Shown: positions 40,281-49,950 of the stretch, piece by piece | Layout of the letters: each line of letters starts with the position of its first letter | Numbering within the stretch: the stretch's first letter is position 1 | Source of the DNA: Nocardia farcinica | GTDB lineage: Bacteria; Actinomycetota; Actinomycetes; Mycobacteriales; Mycobacteriaceae | Assembly (NCBI RefSeq): GCF_001182745.1 | Contig: NZ_LN868938.1 | Location: 496,001-560,000 of the forward strand | Length of the DNA: 64,000 nt | Reading direction: 5' to 3' | Notes under the pieces: model-generated | The model's database searches: none | Told to the model about the DNA's origin: nothing | Seen by the model: only the letters and a program-made list of their open reading frames with translations | Translations under genes and position numbers: made by a program

Positions 40281-42146
40281 ATGCCGATTGCTTCAGATCC
40301 GTCTCCCGGCGCGGAGACGGTTCCGCAGTACGCCGCGTGGCGCAAGGGAGTGGCGGGCGTGCTCGCCAAGGCGCGCAAGGTGGACGTGGCCGATCTGCCC
40401 GACGAGCCGGAACAGCTGCTCACGCAGACGACCTACGACGGACTGGCCGTCGCCCCGCTCTACACGCGGCGCGACGAGCGCCCGGAGCCGCCGTTGCCCG
40501 GCGTCTTCCCGTTCGTGCGCGGCCGGGACGCCACCCTTGACGTGCACCGGGGCTGGGACGTGTGCGCGGACATCACCGAAACCGATGCCGCCGCGGCGAA
40601 TCGGGAGATCCTCGCGGGGCTGGAGAACGGGCTGAGCGCCGTGCGGGTGGGCGTCGGCGAGCACGGCGTGCCCGTCGCCGAACTGCCGACCGCCCTGCGC
40701 GGTCTGTTGTTCGAGCTCGCGCCGCTCAGCCTGGCCGCGGGCGCGGCCCTGCCCGAGGCCGCCGCGCAGCTGTACGCGGTGCTCGACGACTACCGCGTCG
40801 ACGACCGCGCGGCCATCCGGATCGGCCTCGGCGCCGCGCCGCTGACCAGCCGCTTCGCCGGTGCGGCCGACGTCGACTCGGACCGGGCCGTCGAGCTGGC
40901 GAAGCAGGCCGTCGCGCGCACCGAGACAGTGCGCGCGATCACCGTGGACGGCACCGTCTTCCACAACGCCGGCGCTTCCGACGCCCAGGAACTCGGCGCC
41001 GTGGTGGCCGCCGGCCTCGAGTACCTGCGCGCGCTCACCGGCGCCGGTGTCGACATCGCCGACGCGCTGGGTCAGCTGGAGTTCCGCCTCGCCGCCACCG
41101 ACGACCAGTTCGCGACCATCGCGAAATTCCGCGCGGCGCGCACGGTCTGGGCGCGGGTCGCGCACGTCTGCGGCGCGCCCGACTTCGGCGGCGCCCCCCA
41201 GCACGCGGTCACCTCGGCCGCGATGATGAGCAAGCGTGATCCGTGGGTGAACATGCTGCGCACCACGCTGGCCGCGTTCGGCGCGGGCGTCGGCGGGGCC
41301 GACTCGCTGACCGTGTTGCCGTTCGACTGCGCGCTGCCGCCCGGCGAGCTCGGTGTGTCGAAGTCGTTCTCCGACCGCATGGCGCGCAACACCCAGCTGC
41401 TGCTGCTCGAGGAATCCCACCTCGGTCACGTGCAGGATCCCGGTGCGGGTTCCTGGTACATCGAGGACTACACCGCGAAGCTCGCGGCCAAGGCCTGGGA
41501 GTTCATGCAGGAGCTGGAGAAGGCGGGCGGCTACCGCGCCGCGCTGGACGCCGGCCTGCTCGGGCAGCGGATCGCCGAGACCAAGGCGACCCGCGACGCC
41601 GATGTGGCGCACCGCAGGACCGCCGTCACCGGCGTCAACGAATTCCCGAACCTGGCCGAGAAGCCGCTGTCGGAGCAGGCGCGGACGCCCGGCGAGATCG
41701 CCCGCTACGGCGCCGCCTTCGAAGCGCTGCGCGACCGCTCCGACGCCTACCTCGAGGCCAACGGCGCGCGGCCGAAGGCGCTGCTGGTGCCGCTGGGCAC
41801 GGTGGCCGAGCACAACGTGCGGGTCACCTTCATCGCGAACCTGCTCGCCTCGGGCGGTATCGAGTCGGTGAATCCGGGCCCGCTCGAGGTGTCGGCCGTC
41901 GAGGCCGCCGCGAAGGAAGCGGGCGCCCCGATCGCGGTGCTGTGCGGTTCGGACGCGCGTTACGGCGCGGAGGCCGGTGCGGCGGTGGCGGCGCTGCGCG
42001 CGGCCGGAGTGGAAACGGTGCTGCTGGCCGGCGCGGAGAAGGCCGTCGCCGACCTCGACGCGGCGCAGCGCCCGGACGGCTTCCTCACCGCGAAGATCGA
42101 CGCGGTGGCGCAACTGTCCGGCCTGCTGGAGAAGGTGGGAGCCTGA
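40281..42146 (+). CDS. mutA: Methylmalonyl-CoA mutase small subunit
   Basis: The 621-residue beta subunit of B12-dependent methylmalonyl-CoA mutase, which links propionyl-CoA metabolism and succinyl-CoA. Seen: the TIM-barrel region with [33 protein letters not shown] and [21 protein letters not shown], and a degenerate C-terminal B12-domain fold. The subunit lacks the cobalamin-binding DxHxxG motif, as expected for the non-catalytic chain. The ATG at 40281 was chosen over in-frame codons up to 40215, which extend into non-conserved sequence. Its TGA overlaps the mutB start. The order mutA-mutB-meaB forms one coupled operon. Confidence 0.95.
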   Translation: MPIASDPSPGAETVPQYAAWRKGVAGVLAKARKVDVADLPDEPEQLLTQTTYDGLAVAPLYTRRDERPEPPLPGVFPFVRGRDATLDVHRGWDVCADITETDAAAANREILAGLENGLSAVRVGVGEHGVPVAELPTALRGLLFELAPLSLAAGAALPEAAAQLYAVLDDYRVDDRAAIRIGLGAAPLTSRFAGAADVDSDRAVELAKQAVARTETVRAITVDGTVFHNAGASDAQELGAVVAAGLEYLRALTGAGVDIADALGQLEFRLAATDDQFATIAKFRAARTVWARVAHVCGAPDFGGAPQHAVTSAAMMSKRDPWVNMLRTTLAAFGAGVGGADSLTVLPFDCALPPGELGVSKSFSDRMARNTQLLLLEESHLGHVQDPGAGSWYIEDYTAKLAAKAWEFMQELEKAGGYRAALDAGLLGQRIAETKATRDADVAHRRTAVTGVNEFPNLAEKPLSEQARTPGEIARYGAAFEALRDRSDAYLEANGARPKALLVPLGTVAEHNVRVTFIANLLASGGIESVNPGPLEVSAVEAAAKEAGAPIAVLCGSDARYGAEAGAAVAALRAAGVETVLLAGAEKAVADLDAAQRPDGFLTAKIDAVAQLSGLLEKVGA

Positions 42147-44428
42147 TGACCCTCAGTCACATCGAAGAACCGGGCGACGTGGCCCACCTGGTGGGCAACT
42201 TCGCCGAGGTGCCGCTGACCGAGCACGATCCCGAGCCCGCCGCGGTGGACGCCGCGCAGGTCGAGGAGTTCGTGCGCACGGCCGCCGCGGCCAACAACTA
42301 CACCCCCGACCAGCTGACCTGGTCGACCCCGGAGGGCATCGACGTGCCGCCGGTGTTCACCAAGGCCGACCGGGACGCCGTCGCCGCGGCGGGCTACCCG
42401 CTCGACAGCGTGCCGGGTGTGGCGCCGTTCGTGCGCGGCCCGTACCCGACCATGTACGTCAACCAGCCGTGGACCATCCGCCAGTACGCGGGCTTCTCCA
42501 CGGCCGCCGACTCCAACGCCTTCTACCGTCGCAACCTGCAGGCGGGCCAGAAGGGTCTGTCGGTCGCCTTCGACCTGGCCACCCACCGTGGCTACGACTC
42601 CGATCACCCGCGCGTGCAGGGCGATGTCGGCATGGCCGGCGTGGCGATCGATTCGATCCTGGACATGCGCCAGCTCTTCGATCACATCCCGCTGGACCAG
42701 GTCTCGGTGTCGATGACCATGAACGGCGCGGTGCTGCCGATCCTGGCGCTGTACGTGGTGGCCGCCGAGGAGCAGGGCGTCAAGCCCGAGCAGCTGGCCG
42801 GAACGATTCAGAACGACATTCTGAAGGAGTTCATGGTCCGCAACACCTACATCTACCCGCCCAAGCCCTCGATGCGGATCATCTCCGACATCTTCGCCTA
42901 CACCAGCGCGAAGATGCCGAAGTTCAACTCGATCTCCATCTCCGGCTACCACATCCAGGAGGCGGGCGCGACCGCCGACCTGGAACTCGCCTACACCCTC
43001 GCCGACGGCGTGGAGTACATCCGGGCCGGTATCGACGCGGGCATGGAGGTCGACAAGTTCGCCCCCCGGCTGTCGTTCTTCTGGGCGATCGGCATGAACT
43101 TCTTCATGGAGGTCGCGAAGCTGCGCGCGGGCCGGCTGCTGTGGAGCGAGCTGGTGTCGAAGTTCGAGCCGAAGAACTCGAAATCGCTGTCGCTGCGCAC
43201 CCATTCGCAGACCTCCGGCTGGTCGCTGACCGCCCAGGACGTCTACAACAACGTGGCGCGCACCTGCATCGAGGCGATGGCCGCCACCCAGGGCCACACC
43301 CAGTCCCTGCACACCAACGCCCTGGACGAGGCGCTGGCGCTGCCGACCGACTTCTCGGCCCGCATCGCCCGCAACACCCAGCTGCTGATCCAGCAGGAGT
43401 CCAACACCACCCGGCCGATCGACCCGTGGGGCGGCTCCTACTACGTCGAATGGCTGACCCATCAGCTGGCCGAGCGTGCCCGCGCGCACATTGCCGAGAT
43501 CGAGGCGCACGGCGGTATGGCGCAGGCGATCTCGGAGGGCATCCCGAAGCTGCGCATCGAGGAGGCCGCCGCCCGCACCCAGGCGCGCATCGACACCGGC
43601 CAGCAGCCGGTGATCGGCGTCAACAAGTACCAGGTCGAGGAGGACCAGGCGGTCGAGGTCCTCAAGGTCGAGAACTCCCGCGTGCGCGCCGAGCAGATCG
43701 AGAAGCTGCGCCGCCTGCGCGCCGAGCGCGACCAGGACGCGGTCGACCGTGCCCTGGCCGAGCTCACCCGCGCCGCCGCCGCCACCCAGGGCGGTATGGA
43801 GAACAACCTGCTGGCCCTGGCCATCGACGCCGCCCGCGCCAAGGCCACCGTCGGGGAGATCTCCGACGCGCTGGAGAAGGTCTACGGCCGCCACCAGGCC
43901 GAGATCCGTACCCTGTCGGGTGTGTACCGGGACGAGGCCGGAAAGGTCACCAACATCACCATCGCCGGCAAGCTGGTCGAGGAGTTCGCCGAGGCCGAGG
44001 GCAGGCGTCCGCGCATCCTCGTCGCCAAGATGGGTCAGGACGGGCACGACCGAGGCCAGAAGGTGATCGCCACCGCCTTCGCCGACCTCGGCTTCGACGT
44101 CGATGTGGGCCCGCTGTTCCAGACCCCCGAGGAGGTGGCGCAGCAGGCGGCCGACAACGACGTCCACATCGTCGGTGTCTCGTCGCTGGCCGCGGGCCAT
44201 CTCACGCTGGTGCCCGCCCTGCGGCAGGCACTGGCCGATGTCGGACGCCCCGACATCATGGTCGTGGTCGGCGGCGTCATCCCGCCCGGTGACTTCGACG
44301 AGCTGTACCAGGCGGGCGCCGCGGCGATCTTCCCGCCCGGCACCGTCATCGCCGACGCCGCCATCGACCTGCTGCGCAAGCTCGCCGGCGAGCTGGGTCA
44401 CGAACTGGAGGGTTCCGCGGCGGAATGA
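42146..44428 (+). CDS. mutB: Methylmalonyl-CoA mutase large subunit
   Basis: The 760-residue catalytic subunit. Seen: [20 protein letters not shown] and [20 protein letters not shown] in the substrate barrel, [19 protein letters not shown] [24 protein letters not shown], and the C-terminal cobalamin domain with DGHDRG (His near residue 633) and the GG turn VVVGGVIPP. It makes (R)-methylmalonyl-CoA and succinyl-CoA interconvertible with adenosylcobalamin. It shares one base with the mutA stop and overlaps meaB by ATGA, so all three are translated from one message. Confidence 0.97.
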   Translation: MTLSHIEEPGDVAHLVGNFAEVPLTEHDPEPAAVDAAQVEEFVRTAAAANNYTPDQLTWSTPEGIDVPPVFTKADRDAVAAAGYPLDSVPGVAPFVRGPYPTMYVNQPWTIRQYAGFSTAADSNAFYRRNLQAGQKGLSVAFDLATHRGYDSDHPRVQGDVGMAGVAIDSILDMRQLFDHIPLDQVSVSMTMNGAVLPILALYVVAAEEQGVKPEQLAGTIQNDILKEFMVRNTYIYPPKPSMRIISDIFAYTSAKMPKFNSISISGYHIQEAGATADLELAYTLADGVEYIRAGIDAGMEVDKFAPRLSFFWAIGMNFFMEVAKLRAGRLLWSELVSKFEPKNSKSLSLRTHSQTSGWSLTAQDVYNNVARTCIEAMAATQGHTQSLHTNALDEALALPTDFSARIARNTQLLIQQESNTTRPIDPWGGSYYVEWLTHQLAERARAHIAEIEAHGGMAQAISEGIPKLRIEEAAARTQARIDTGQQPVIGVNKYQVEEDQAVEVLKVENSRVRAEQIEKLRRLRAERDQDAVDRALAELTRAAAATQGGMENNLLALAIDAARAKATVGEISDALEKVYGRHQAEIRTLSGVYRDEAGKVTNITIAGKLVEEFAEAEGRRPRILVAKMGQDGHDRGQKVIATAFADLGFDVDVGPLFQTPEEVAQQAADNDVHIVGVSSLAAGHLTLVPALRQALADVGRPDIMVVVGGVIPPGDFDELYQAGAAAIFPPGTVIADAAIDLLRKLAGELGHELEGSAAE

Positions 44429-45474
44429 GCGACCCGGGTTCCGCCGCGCCCACCCGGGCGCGGCGGAAGATCGACGTAGACGAACTCGCCGCCGCCGTCC
44501 GGCGCAACGACCGAGCGGCCCTGGCACGGGCGATCACCCTGGTCGAATCGACCAGATCCGATCACCGGGCCCTCGCGCAACAGTTGCTGCTGCGCCTCAC
44601 CCCCGAAGACGGTGATTCGGCGACCGCCGTGGTCTCCAACCGAGTCGGCATCACCGGTGTGCCCGGCGTCGGCAAGTCGACCTTCATCGACGCGCTCGGC
44701 ATGTACCTGATCGGGAAGGGACACAAGGTCGCCGTGCTCGCGGTCGACCCGTCGTCCACCCGGACCGGTGGTTCGATCCTCGGCGACAAGACGCGCATGG
44801 CCCGATTGTCGGTGGAGCCCAACGCCTTCATCCGGCCGTCGCCGACCGCGGGCACCCTCGGCGGCGTCGCCAAGGCCACCCGGGAGACCATCGTCCTGCT
44901 CGAAGCCGCCGGCTACGACGTGATCCTGGTCGAGACCGTCGGTGTTGGACAGTCCGAGGTGACGGTCGCGAACATGGTCGACGTGTTCTGCTTCCTCACA
45001 TTGGCGCGCACCGGCGACCAGTTGCAGGGCATCAAGAAGGGTGTGCTGGAACTGGCCGAGATCGTGGCCGTCAACAAGGCCGACGGCAAGCACGCGATCG
45101 AGGCCAAGTCGGCCGCCCGCGAACTGGCCGGCGCACTGCGCCTGATCCACCCGCGCGACGCACTCTGGCGCCCCCCGGTCCTCACCATGAGCGGCCTGGA
45201 AGGCACCGGCCTGGACGAGTTCTGGGAAACCGTGCTCAAACACCGCCGGGTACTCACCGACGCGGGCGCTTTCGACGAGAAACGCCGCAGGCAGTTGATC
45301 GACTGGACCTGGACGATGGTGCACGACCAATTGCTGCGGCGGCTGGCGGAAGCACCGGAGGTCAAGGCGATTCGCGCGGATGTGGAGCGGGAAGTGCGCG
45401 AGGGGACGCTCACCCCTGCTCTGGCGGCCGAGCGCCTACTCGACGCCTTCGATTCCTCAGCGGCGCGAGGTTAG
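44425..45474 (+). CDS. meaB: MeaB GTPase, chaperone of methylmalonyl-CoA mutase
   Basis: A 349-residue G3E-family P-loop GTPase (also called ArgK). It gates cobalamin loading of, and protects, methylmalonyl-CoA mutase. Walker A GVPGVGKS is at 78-85, and [36 protein letters not shown] (switch/Walker B) and VNKADG (base specificity) follow. The ATG overlaps the mutB stop. In M. tuberculosis mazEF4 lies between the two genes, which is absent here. A large hairpin follows the stop and closes the operon. Confidence 0.95.
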   Translation: MSDPGSAAPTRARRKIDVDELAAAVRRNDRAALARAITLVESTRSDHRALAQQLLLRLTPEDGDSATAVVSNRVGITGVPGVGKSTFIDALGMYLIGKGHKVAVLAVDPSSTRTGGSILGDKTRMARLSVEPNAFIRPSPTAGTLGGVAKATRETIVLLEAAGYDVILVETVGVGQSEVTVANMVDVFCFLTLARTGDQLQGIKKGVLELAEIVAVNKADGKHAIEAKSAARELAGALRLIHPRDALWRPPVLTMSGLEGTGLDEFWETVLKHRRVLTDAGAFDEKRRRQLIDWTWTMVHDQLLRRLAEAPEVKAIRADVEREVREGTLTPALAAERLLDAFDSSAARG

Positions 45475-45480
45475 ACCCTG

Positions 45481-45514
45481 GCGGCCGCCGCCCACAGACG
45501 TGGACGGCGGCCGC
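45481..45514 (+). terminator. Strong hairpin ending the mutAB-meaB operon
   Basis: GCGGCCGCCG and CGGCGGCCGC form a perfect 10-bp stem, and inside it CCAC/GTGG extend pairing around a short AGAC loop. It starts seven bases after the meaB stop. Confidence 0.75.
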
Positions 45515-45695
45515 TTCGCGTCCCGGTACCGCGCAAGCCGTGCTCGCCGCCCTGGACGCCGCAGAAGTCGATGTGAACGATTCGCGTGGTGCCGTCCCCC
45601 AAGGTCGACCCTGACGCCGCGGATCATCACCCTTCCTGTCGCCGCGCGCCGGCGTCACCGCCCAGGGCGAGCGTCCTCGATTGTCGACGAGGAGT

Positions 45696-45716
45696 TCCTG
45701 TTTCTACACAACAGGA
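45696..45716 (-). terminator. Hairpin downstream of the Nudix gene
   Basis: TCCTGTT and AACAGGA pair perfectly over a 7-base loop, 23 bases past the Nudix stop, in A/T-rich DNA unlike the surrounding core genes. Confidence 0.5.
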
Positions 45717-45738
45717 TTGGCAGCATACAATGTGCAAT

Positions 45739-46212
45739 TCAACCCAGGTATGGGCTCGACCGTTGTTCGGTGTGATGTCTCAGCCGAAGTCGGACCGTCT
45801 CGTGTATGGGCAGTGCCGACAACTCCTCGAGATGCAGGAACCGCACATCCGTCGACTCCGAACTGACCGCGAGACTTCCGCCGACCACCTTGCCGTAGAA
45901 GGTGATGTTGAACTCTTGGCGAACCTCGCCGTCTGCGTAGGCAATGACGTGTTCCGGATCGGTGTAGATACCGAGGATCCCGGTGATCTCGATATCGAGA
46001 CCTGTCTCCTCCTTGGTCTCCCGGACAACGCACTGCTCTAGTGTTTCGCCGATCTCCATCACCCCTCCGGGCAGAGACCAGTTTCCGGAATCGCTTCTGC
46101 GCTGCATGAGAACTGCTCCCCGGTCGTCCACGACCAGGGCGCTCCCGCCGGGGACGAGGCTGTTCGCCGCGGGTGCGTCGGGATCGCGGTAATAGTCACG
46201 CCGTGCACTCAT
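45739..46212 (-). CDS. Nudix hydrolase
   Basis: A 157-residue Nudix protein that would hydrolyse a nucleoside-diphosphate-linked compound. The Nudix box is complete: GGVMEIGETLEQCVVRETKEETG, fitting GX5EX7REUXEEXGU. An N-terminal RDYYRDPDAPAANSLVPG precedes a QRRSDSGNWSLPGG entry strand. The ATG at 46212 lies inside the 3' end of the HTH gene upstream (17-base overlap), so the pair is one operon. Codon bias is weaker and GC lower than in the core block, suggesting transfer. The substrate is unknown. Confidence 0.88.
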   Translation of the reverse strand: MSARRDYYRDPDAPAANSLVPGGSALVVDDRGAVLMQRRSDSGNWSLPGGVMEIGETLEQCVVRETKEETGLDIEITGILGIYTDPEHVIAYADGEVRQEFNITFYGKVVGGSLAVSSESTDVRFLHLEELSALPIHETVRLRLRHHTEQRSSPYLG

Positions 46213-46960
46213 CGGAGACTTCTCTCGTCGGGTACGGTGTGATAGCTCCCCAGATCTGTTCGAACTGATCGGCAAACGACTCGAATATGCCGTGCTGCGA
46301 CAGCCGTCGTAGATGCAGAGCTGCGTGCTGATAACCCCTGGCCCGAAACAGATATGGGGTGACGATCATCTCCGAGTCGAACCGGAACACCGAGTTGTAA
46401 ATGTGTGCGGAGTGAAGTCCGACCGTGCACCCAGGGGTGTCGGCCAGTGGTCCGAGCATGGACAGGGCATTTCGGATTCGACCGGGGAGCGTCCCGCCCA
46501 TCTGCTCCAATGAGTCGCGCTCCATGACGTGAGCGCAGTCGGGATCGGCGAAGCCGAGGCGTACTTCGCATCCTGAATGACACTTGGCTGCGATGACAGC
46601 AGCAGCATCAGGAAGCAGTTCGAGCACGAAAGGGTACGCATATCCGATGATGTCGATCCGCTCGGTTGCACTGTGCAGCAGCGAGACCCACAGTTCAGTT
46701 GGTATGTCTGCCCGATGTGCGTAAGCGCCGACGACCTCGGCGGTCGCCGGTGCGCCGGACAGCAAGTCCGGCCGAGCGGCGGGCCACAGCGTCTCCTCTG
46801 TCTCCTGGAGTACCTCAGCGATGCGAATCCTGGTTCGACGATGCGGCACTCGCCCGCCGAGCCACCGGCTGACGGTCTTGACATCCACTCCGACGATGGC
46901 AGACAGGGCCGCCGAGTCGATCCGGGCCCTCAACATCGCGGATTCGAGCCGAGAAGTCAT
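46196..46960 (-). CDS. XRE-type HTH protein with C-terminal DUF5919-like domain
   Basis: A 254-residue protein. The N-terminal lambda-repressor-type HTH covers about residues 1-60 (ALSAIVGVDVKTVSRWLGGR, then RTRIRIAEVLQETEETLWP). The remainder (HSATERIDIIGYAYPFVLEL, AAKCHSGCEVRLGFADPDC, HIYNSVFRFDSEMIVTPYLF) resembles DUF5919, which I think of as phospholipase-D-like in outline. The pairing with an overlapping Nudix gene recurs in actinobacteria. A palindrome lies just before the start, so autoregulation is likely. A defence or nucleotide-signalling role is possible but not shown. Confidence 0.75.
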   Translation of the reverse strand: MTSRLESAMLRARIDSAALSAIVGVDVKTVSRWLGGRVPHRRTRIRIAEVLQETEETLWPAARPDLLSGAPATAEVVGAYAHRADIPTELWVSLLHSATERIDIIGYAYPFVLELLPDAAAVIAAKCHSGCEVRLGFADPDCAHVMERDSLEQMGGTLPGRIRNALSMLGPLADTPGCTVGLHSAHIYNSVFRFDSEMIVTPYLFRARGYQHAALHLRRLSQHGIFESFADQFEQIWGAITPYPTREVSDECTA

Positions 46961-46974
46961 GACGTGATCGTCCC

Positions 46975-46991
46975 ACGTCCCTGAGGGACGT
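46975..46991. promoter_or_regulatory. Palindromic operator before the HTH/DUF5919 gene
   Basis: ACGTCCC-TGA-GGGACGT is a perfect inverted repeat 15 bases upstream of the HTH gene start. TCCC and GGGA flank it with one base offset. Further out, AAGTGTCC occurs twice, 12 bases apart (from about 47003), perhaps a second site or -35 region. Confidence 0.6.
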
Positions 46992-47124
46992 TGGGAACGT
47001 TTCAAGTGTCCGCGAAAGTGTCCCTCGAGGAGTTCTACTGTCCGCTCCCTGTTCGTACCTTGGCAAACCACGCGGTGCTGCTGACCGCTGACGAGACCAG
47101 CCATCAGGGCAGCAGGGGAGAGGG

Positions 47125-47589
47125 GTGAGTGAACGCTTGAACATCGAAAACGCAGGGGCCGTGCAATTCTCATGTGAAGCGCCAACTGTTCGTGTGGGGT
47201 CGACGGCAGCGTCGAACCCGAGGACGTCAGCCGGTGCGGGCGCTGACACTCGACTGGCTCAGGGTGTCGTGGTCGCAGGGCAAAGGGAGGCGACCGCCGT
47301 GGCCGCTGACATCTCAGTATCGAAGGTGCCGCAGCGGGAGACGGCGGTGATCCCACTCCTCCGGGCCACCAGTGCTCGCGGACTCGCTGCGACGGACCGT
47401 GGGCGTCATGACAATCCGCACTGGCCCGTTCGTTCACCCGACGATGCCGCCGACGCGCTGCATCTCCACGGCGACTGCGCCTGGCACTGCGCGACCAAGG
47501 TGGCCGCGATCCGGGTCAGCGCGGACGACTTCCGCTACTTCCGCGACCGCACGGGAGGGGAGCCGTGGAAGTCGCGCTCGGGATCGTGA
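47125..47589 (+). CDS. Hypothetical protein of the accessory region
   Basis: A 154-residue protein I do not recognise. The first 90 residues look disordered. The C-terminal part (DNPHWPVRSPDDAADALHLH, then GDCAWHCATKVAAIRVSADD) is compact with His and Cys residues that could bind metal. The GTG at 47125 has GGGGAGAGG upstream. It overlaps the next gene by 25 bases in another frame, so they are likely co-transcribed. It is divergent from the HTH/DUF5919 gene. Codon use is less GC-biased than in core genes. A later internal start remains possible. Confidence 0.5.
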   Translation: MSERLNIENAGAVQFSCEAPTVRVGSTAASNPRTSAGAGADTRLAQGVVVAGQREATAVAADISVSKVPQRETAVIPLLRATSARGLAATDRGRHDNPHWPVRSPDDAADALHLHGDCAWHCATKVAAIRVSADDFRYFRDRTGGEPWKSRSGS

Positions 47590-48215
47590 ACAGCAGTGTC
47601 AGTGTTTCTGCCGCCGATGATCGGCAGGCGCTGATCGGGCTCGCTCGAACACGCGACTATGACCTCGCCGAAGTGTTGCTCATCGATGACGATACCTTCA
47701 TGCCGACCGCGTGCATCGCGGAGTGCGCCGGCCGCGTCCGGGCCGTCGCGATTCTGGCGCCGAGCCTCGAGCATCTCGGCGTGGCGGCTCGGGCGCTGCC
47801 CCATATCTTCACGCTGGTGGTGCCCGACCGAGCCGAGACGGGGGCCGATGTTGTCGGTGCCCGGCGTCATACTGACCGCATGGGGTATGAAGCGGTGCGG
47901 GCGCATTCCCGCAGGGGGCGGATCGGCGGGAGCTACGTGAAGGGGTCCCTTCGGTTCCGGGACCGGCCCGCGCCTCGGCGCGGGCGCAACCGATCCCCGC
48001 ATTTCCACGGTCATCGGAGCGCGTCGCCCATGCCGATCCTGTGGGTGCTCGGGGTGCTCGTGGGCGGGGTGCTGCTGTTGCTGGTCGTGCTGACCCTCAC
48101 GCACATGGGGCCTGCGGACCGGCCGGACGAGACCGAGGTGGTGCCGGGGCCGGTCGCGCCCGCGCAGCAGGTCGCGCCGCCGCAGCCGTGCTTTCCGTTC
48201 GAAGCGAACTGCTGA
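47565..48215 (+). CDS. Hypothetical protein with a membrane-anchored C-terminus
   Basis: A 216-residue protein of unknown function. The N-terminal 95 residues alternate strands and helices (SVSVSAADDRQALIGLARTRDYDLAEVLLIDDD, then AGRVRAVAILAPSLEHLGVAARALP), weakly recalling a resolvase-like or Rossmann-like fold. A basic, glycine/arginine-rich linker follows, then one membrane helix (ILWVLGVLVGGVLLLLVVLTL) and a proline-rich tail ending PCFPFEANC. The GTG at 47565 has the strong ribosome-binding site GGAGGGGAG. The two halves look unrelated, so a gene fusion is possible. Confidence 0.6.
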   Translation: MEVALGIVNSSVSVSAADDRQALIGLARTRDYDLAEVLLIDDDTFMPTACIAECAGRVRAVAILAPSLEHLGVAARALPHIFTLVVPDRAETGADVVGARRHTDRMGYEAVRAHSRRGRIGGSYVKGSLRFRDRPAPRRGRNRSPHFHGHRSASPMPILWVLGVLVGGVLLLLVVLTLTHMGPADRPDETEVVPGPVAPAQQVAPPQPCFPFEANC

Positions 48216-48277
48216 CCTGACTCGCCAGAGGATGTGACGGCCGCCGCCAGGTCCGTGCGCGCTGGTCTGCTGGAACG

Positions 48278-48421
48278 ATGGAGATTGCGCCCTACGACGC
48301 GACGGTTCGCTCAGCGGAATATACTGCGAGCGAAGTCTGGAAGGTTCGATGCGCAGCGTGTGCCGCTTGGGTCCGTCGGCCGGAGGACTGTCAGGCGGGG
48401 CCGGTCGGGCTCGTGGAGTAG
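48278..48421 (+). CDS. Small cysteine-containing protein, 47 residues
   Basis: An ATG opens MEIAPYDATVRSAEYTASEV and continues with WKVRCAACAAWVRRPEDC, a CxxC plus a third cysteine that could hold a metal. It reads like a real short protein, but the ribosome-binding site (TGGAA) is weak. It fills an otherwise empty gap between a plus-strand gene and a convergent minus-strand gene. Confidence 0.45.
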   Translation: MEIAPYDATVRSAEYTASEVWKVRCAACAAWVRRPEDCQAGPVGLVE

Positions 48422-48462
48422 CGCATCCCGACCGGGCCGTCGTTCAGGTCGTGACACACGCG

Positions 48463-48825
48463 CTAGGAGAGCGGTCCGTCGAGTCTCCGAGCCGATCCTG
48501 TGTCGATGTTCGGGAGCGCGGCGCAGACGGCGGCGATCAGGTCGCGGAATTCGGTGACCTCCGCCGTGTGCGCCGCGAGTGCCCCGCCGACTCCGCCGGG
48601 TGTATCGGACGCCTTCTCGCGGAACAGTTCCGCCAGGGCGGCCGCGGAGTGGAGGGCGGGGTCGGCCTCGCCGAGACCCCAGTGTGGGCGCTCGGCCAGC
48701 GCGCGTGCCTGATCGTGCGCCGCGGTCAATGCCTCGAGCAATCCGGTGCAGGCGCGGTCGAGGTCGGCCAGTGCGGCGTGCTCCCATCGCAGGCGGTTCG
48801 ACGACGGGGCGAGTGGATCGGGCAC
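48463..48825 (-). CDS. Hypothetical helical protein
   Basis: A 120-residue, almost entirely alpha-helical protein (RWEHAALADLDRACTGLLEALTAAHDQARALAERPHWGLG, then SAAALAELFREKA and AEVTEFRDLIAAVCAAL). The length and the tryptophan-glycine turn between helices recall small ESX-secreted-type helical hairpins, but I cannot place it in a family. The GTG at 48825 has GAGGAGG upstream, which settles the start. It is separate from the MHYT gene by 83 bases on the same strand and might be co-transcribed. Confidence 0.6.
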   Translation of the reverse strand: MPDPLAPSSNRLRWEHAALADLDRACTGLLEALTAAHDQARALAERPHWGLGEADPALHSAAALAELFREKASDTPGGVGGALAAHTAEVTEFRDLIAAVCAALPNIDTGSARRLDGPLS

Positions 48826-48908
48826 GGGGAACCTCCTCGGTCGGTGGGTGTCCTGGTTCTGACGCACCGACCGGAAGATCGGTTCCACGGAATCGGTTTC
48901 TCCCGAAA

Positions 48909-49679
48909 TCACTCCCGCGTGGGCCAATACGCCTGATCCGTGGCGCGACGCGCGAAACGGCGGTCGGGGCCGTTGATGTCGGTGAGGCCGAGGTGGAAGA
49001 GCATGCCGATGGTGAGCAGGCTGACGCTGACGATCAGCGGGGTCAGCAGCTGGCTCGCGCCCGCGCCCGCGGGCGGGGTGTGGTGCTGGTGGCCGAGGTG
49101 CATGGCGAACATGCCGGTGTAGTGCATGCCCGCGACGGCCAGGCCCATCACGAGCGCGGCGCCGATGGTGGACAGGGTGCCGCGGACGTTGAGGGTGAAC
49201 CACAGCGCCGCGGTGGCCGCGACGACGGCGATCACCAGCGAGAGGACCACTTTCGACCACTCGTAGCCGATTTCGACGTCGGTCTTCATCGCGTACATGC
49301 CGGAGTAGTGCATGGCCGCCACGCCGAGTCCGGTCACCACGCCGCCGACGACGAGGGCCTGCTGGCCGAGGCGCGGCTGCTGGGCCAGGCACAACCCGAT
49401 CCACACCACGAGCATGGCGATGATCGCGCTCGCCAACGTGACCGGCACGTCGTACTTGATGGACGCGCCGTGGATGCGGAAGCCGAGCATGGCCACGAAG
49501 TGCATGACCCAGATGCCGGTGCCGCCGATGGCCACGGACGCGGCGATGAGCCAGCCGTCGAACGGGGACGCGGTGCGCACGCGAGTCATGCAGCGCAAGC
49601 CGAGCAACGAACCGGTGAACGACAACAGGTAGGCCACCACGGGGGTGAGCAAGCCGTGACTGAAATGGTCGATCTCCAC
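48909..49679 (-). CDS. MHYT-domain integral membrane sensor
   Basis: A 256-residue protein with seven predicted membrane helices and three MHYT-type motifs: VMHFVAM (about 58-64), AMHYSGM (121-127) and GMHYTGM (183-189). The domain is proposed to bind copper and sense oxygen, CO or NO. Usually it is fused to GGDEF/EAL or kinase modules; here it stands alone, with only a short cytoplasmic tail (GPDRRFARRATDQAYWPTRE). It may signal through a partner. The GTG at 49679 has GAGGAGG nine bases upstream. No partner gene is obvious. Confidence 0.88.
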   Translation of the reverse strand: MEIDHFSHGLLTPVVAYLLSFTGSLLGLRCMTRVRTASPFDGWLIAASVAIGGTGIWVMHFVAMLGFRIHGASIKYDVPVTLASAIIAMLVVWIGLCLAQQPRLGQQALVVGGVVTGLGVAAMHYSGMYAMKTDVEIGYEWSKVVLSLVIAVVAATAALWFTLNVRGTLSTIGAALVMGLAVAGMHYTGMFAMHLGHQHHTPPAGAGASQLLTPLIVSVSLLTIGMLFHLGLTDINGPDRRFARRATDQAYWPTRE

Positions 49680-49950
49680 GTGAATGGACCTCCTCGCTGG
49701 GCGGATGCCGGCCCGCTGTGCGACGGACCATCGGCATCCCGAACGACGAACATGCAGGGTGCGAATTTAGAGCATAGTGGTCGTTCAAAACTGCACTTTC
49801 GCCGGAGGTGACCCAGGACACGGCCATATCACATCGCTGGAAGTTCGCGCCAATCCGGCCGTCGGGGCCGCGTCTCGGCAGGTCCGCGCCTCGCGCAGGC
49901 AGGTCCAGCAACCGGTCGGTTCATGTCAACCGGAGCAGACGGCGGGTGCG

